Source: an uncultured Campylobacter sp.
Lineage (GTDB): Bacteria; Campylobacterota; Campylobacteria; Campylobacterales; Campylobacteraceae
Direction: 5' to 3'
Length of the DNA stretch: 5,620 nt
Assembly (NCBI RefSeq): GCF_938017615.1
Contig: NZ_CALIJA010000138.1
Span: 1 to 5,620, forward strand
Shown in pieces: positions 5,595-5,620 of the stretch. Position numbers and translations under genes: made by a program. Position 1 is the stretch's first letter; every line of letters starts with the position of its first letter. A model generated the notes under the pieces. The model did no database searches. It saw nothing but the letters and a program-made list of their open reading frames with translations, and was not told the DNA's origin.

Positions 5595-5620
5595 GATAAA
5601 ATTTAACGTGATTGTATTTT

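Overview
The window looks like a chromosomal segment of a Campylobacter-type epsilonproteobacterium. The reasons are the pervasive AAATTTTAAAATTT-style oligomers in non-coding DNA, AAGGA-type ribosome binding sites, T-rich promoters without a clear -35, and codon use mixing AT-rich spacers with moderately GC-rich genes. The fairly balanced base composition suits the anaerobic oral group (C. gracilis, C. showae or C. rectus type) better than C. jejuni. This is inference; no species is proven. All recognised genes lie on the minus strand.

Read in the direction of transcription (right to left), the first gene is a long cooS-type anaerobic carbon monoxide dehydrogenase gene (2784-5507). Its C-terminal ~640 residues are a full CooS scaffold. 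The D and B cluster cysteines and most C-cluster ligands are present, but the C-cluster cysteine equivalent to Cys333 of Carboxydothermus CODH-II is Asp615. About 265 extra N-terminal residues precede the core. They form a Ser/Ala/Asn-rich disordered segment with a small Cys cluster, followed by a His-rich segment with 20 histidines that contains five tandem 11-12 residue repeats. A 12-bp perfect hairpin follows the stop codon. No cooF, cooC, cooJ or cooT gene is visible in the window.

Next comes about 850 bp with no intact gene. Its promoter-distal half (1968-2297) carries what I read as the decayed remnant of a periplasmic substrate-binding protein gene. It has a promoter, ribosome binding site, start, signal-peptide-like piece, an HGHG...LAGG piece and a convincing C-terminus, interrupted by in-frame stops, frameshifts and a large internal loss. 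Immediately downstream are an intact FecCD/BtuC-family permease (937-1929) and its ATPase (168-944), overlapping by 8 bp. This is an iron-siderophore/heme/cobalamin/nickel-type importer that has lost its linked binding protein. Two GC-rich hairpins follow in the last 167 bp.

The main point of interest is the CooS protein, a deviant active site joined to a built-in metal-binding region. In the DNA, the extension is also packed with RAATTY hexamers held almost entirely in one reading phase.
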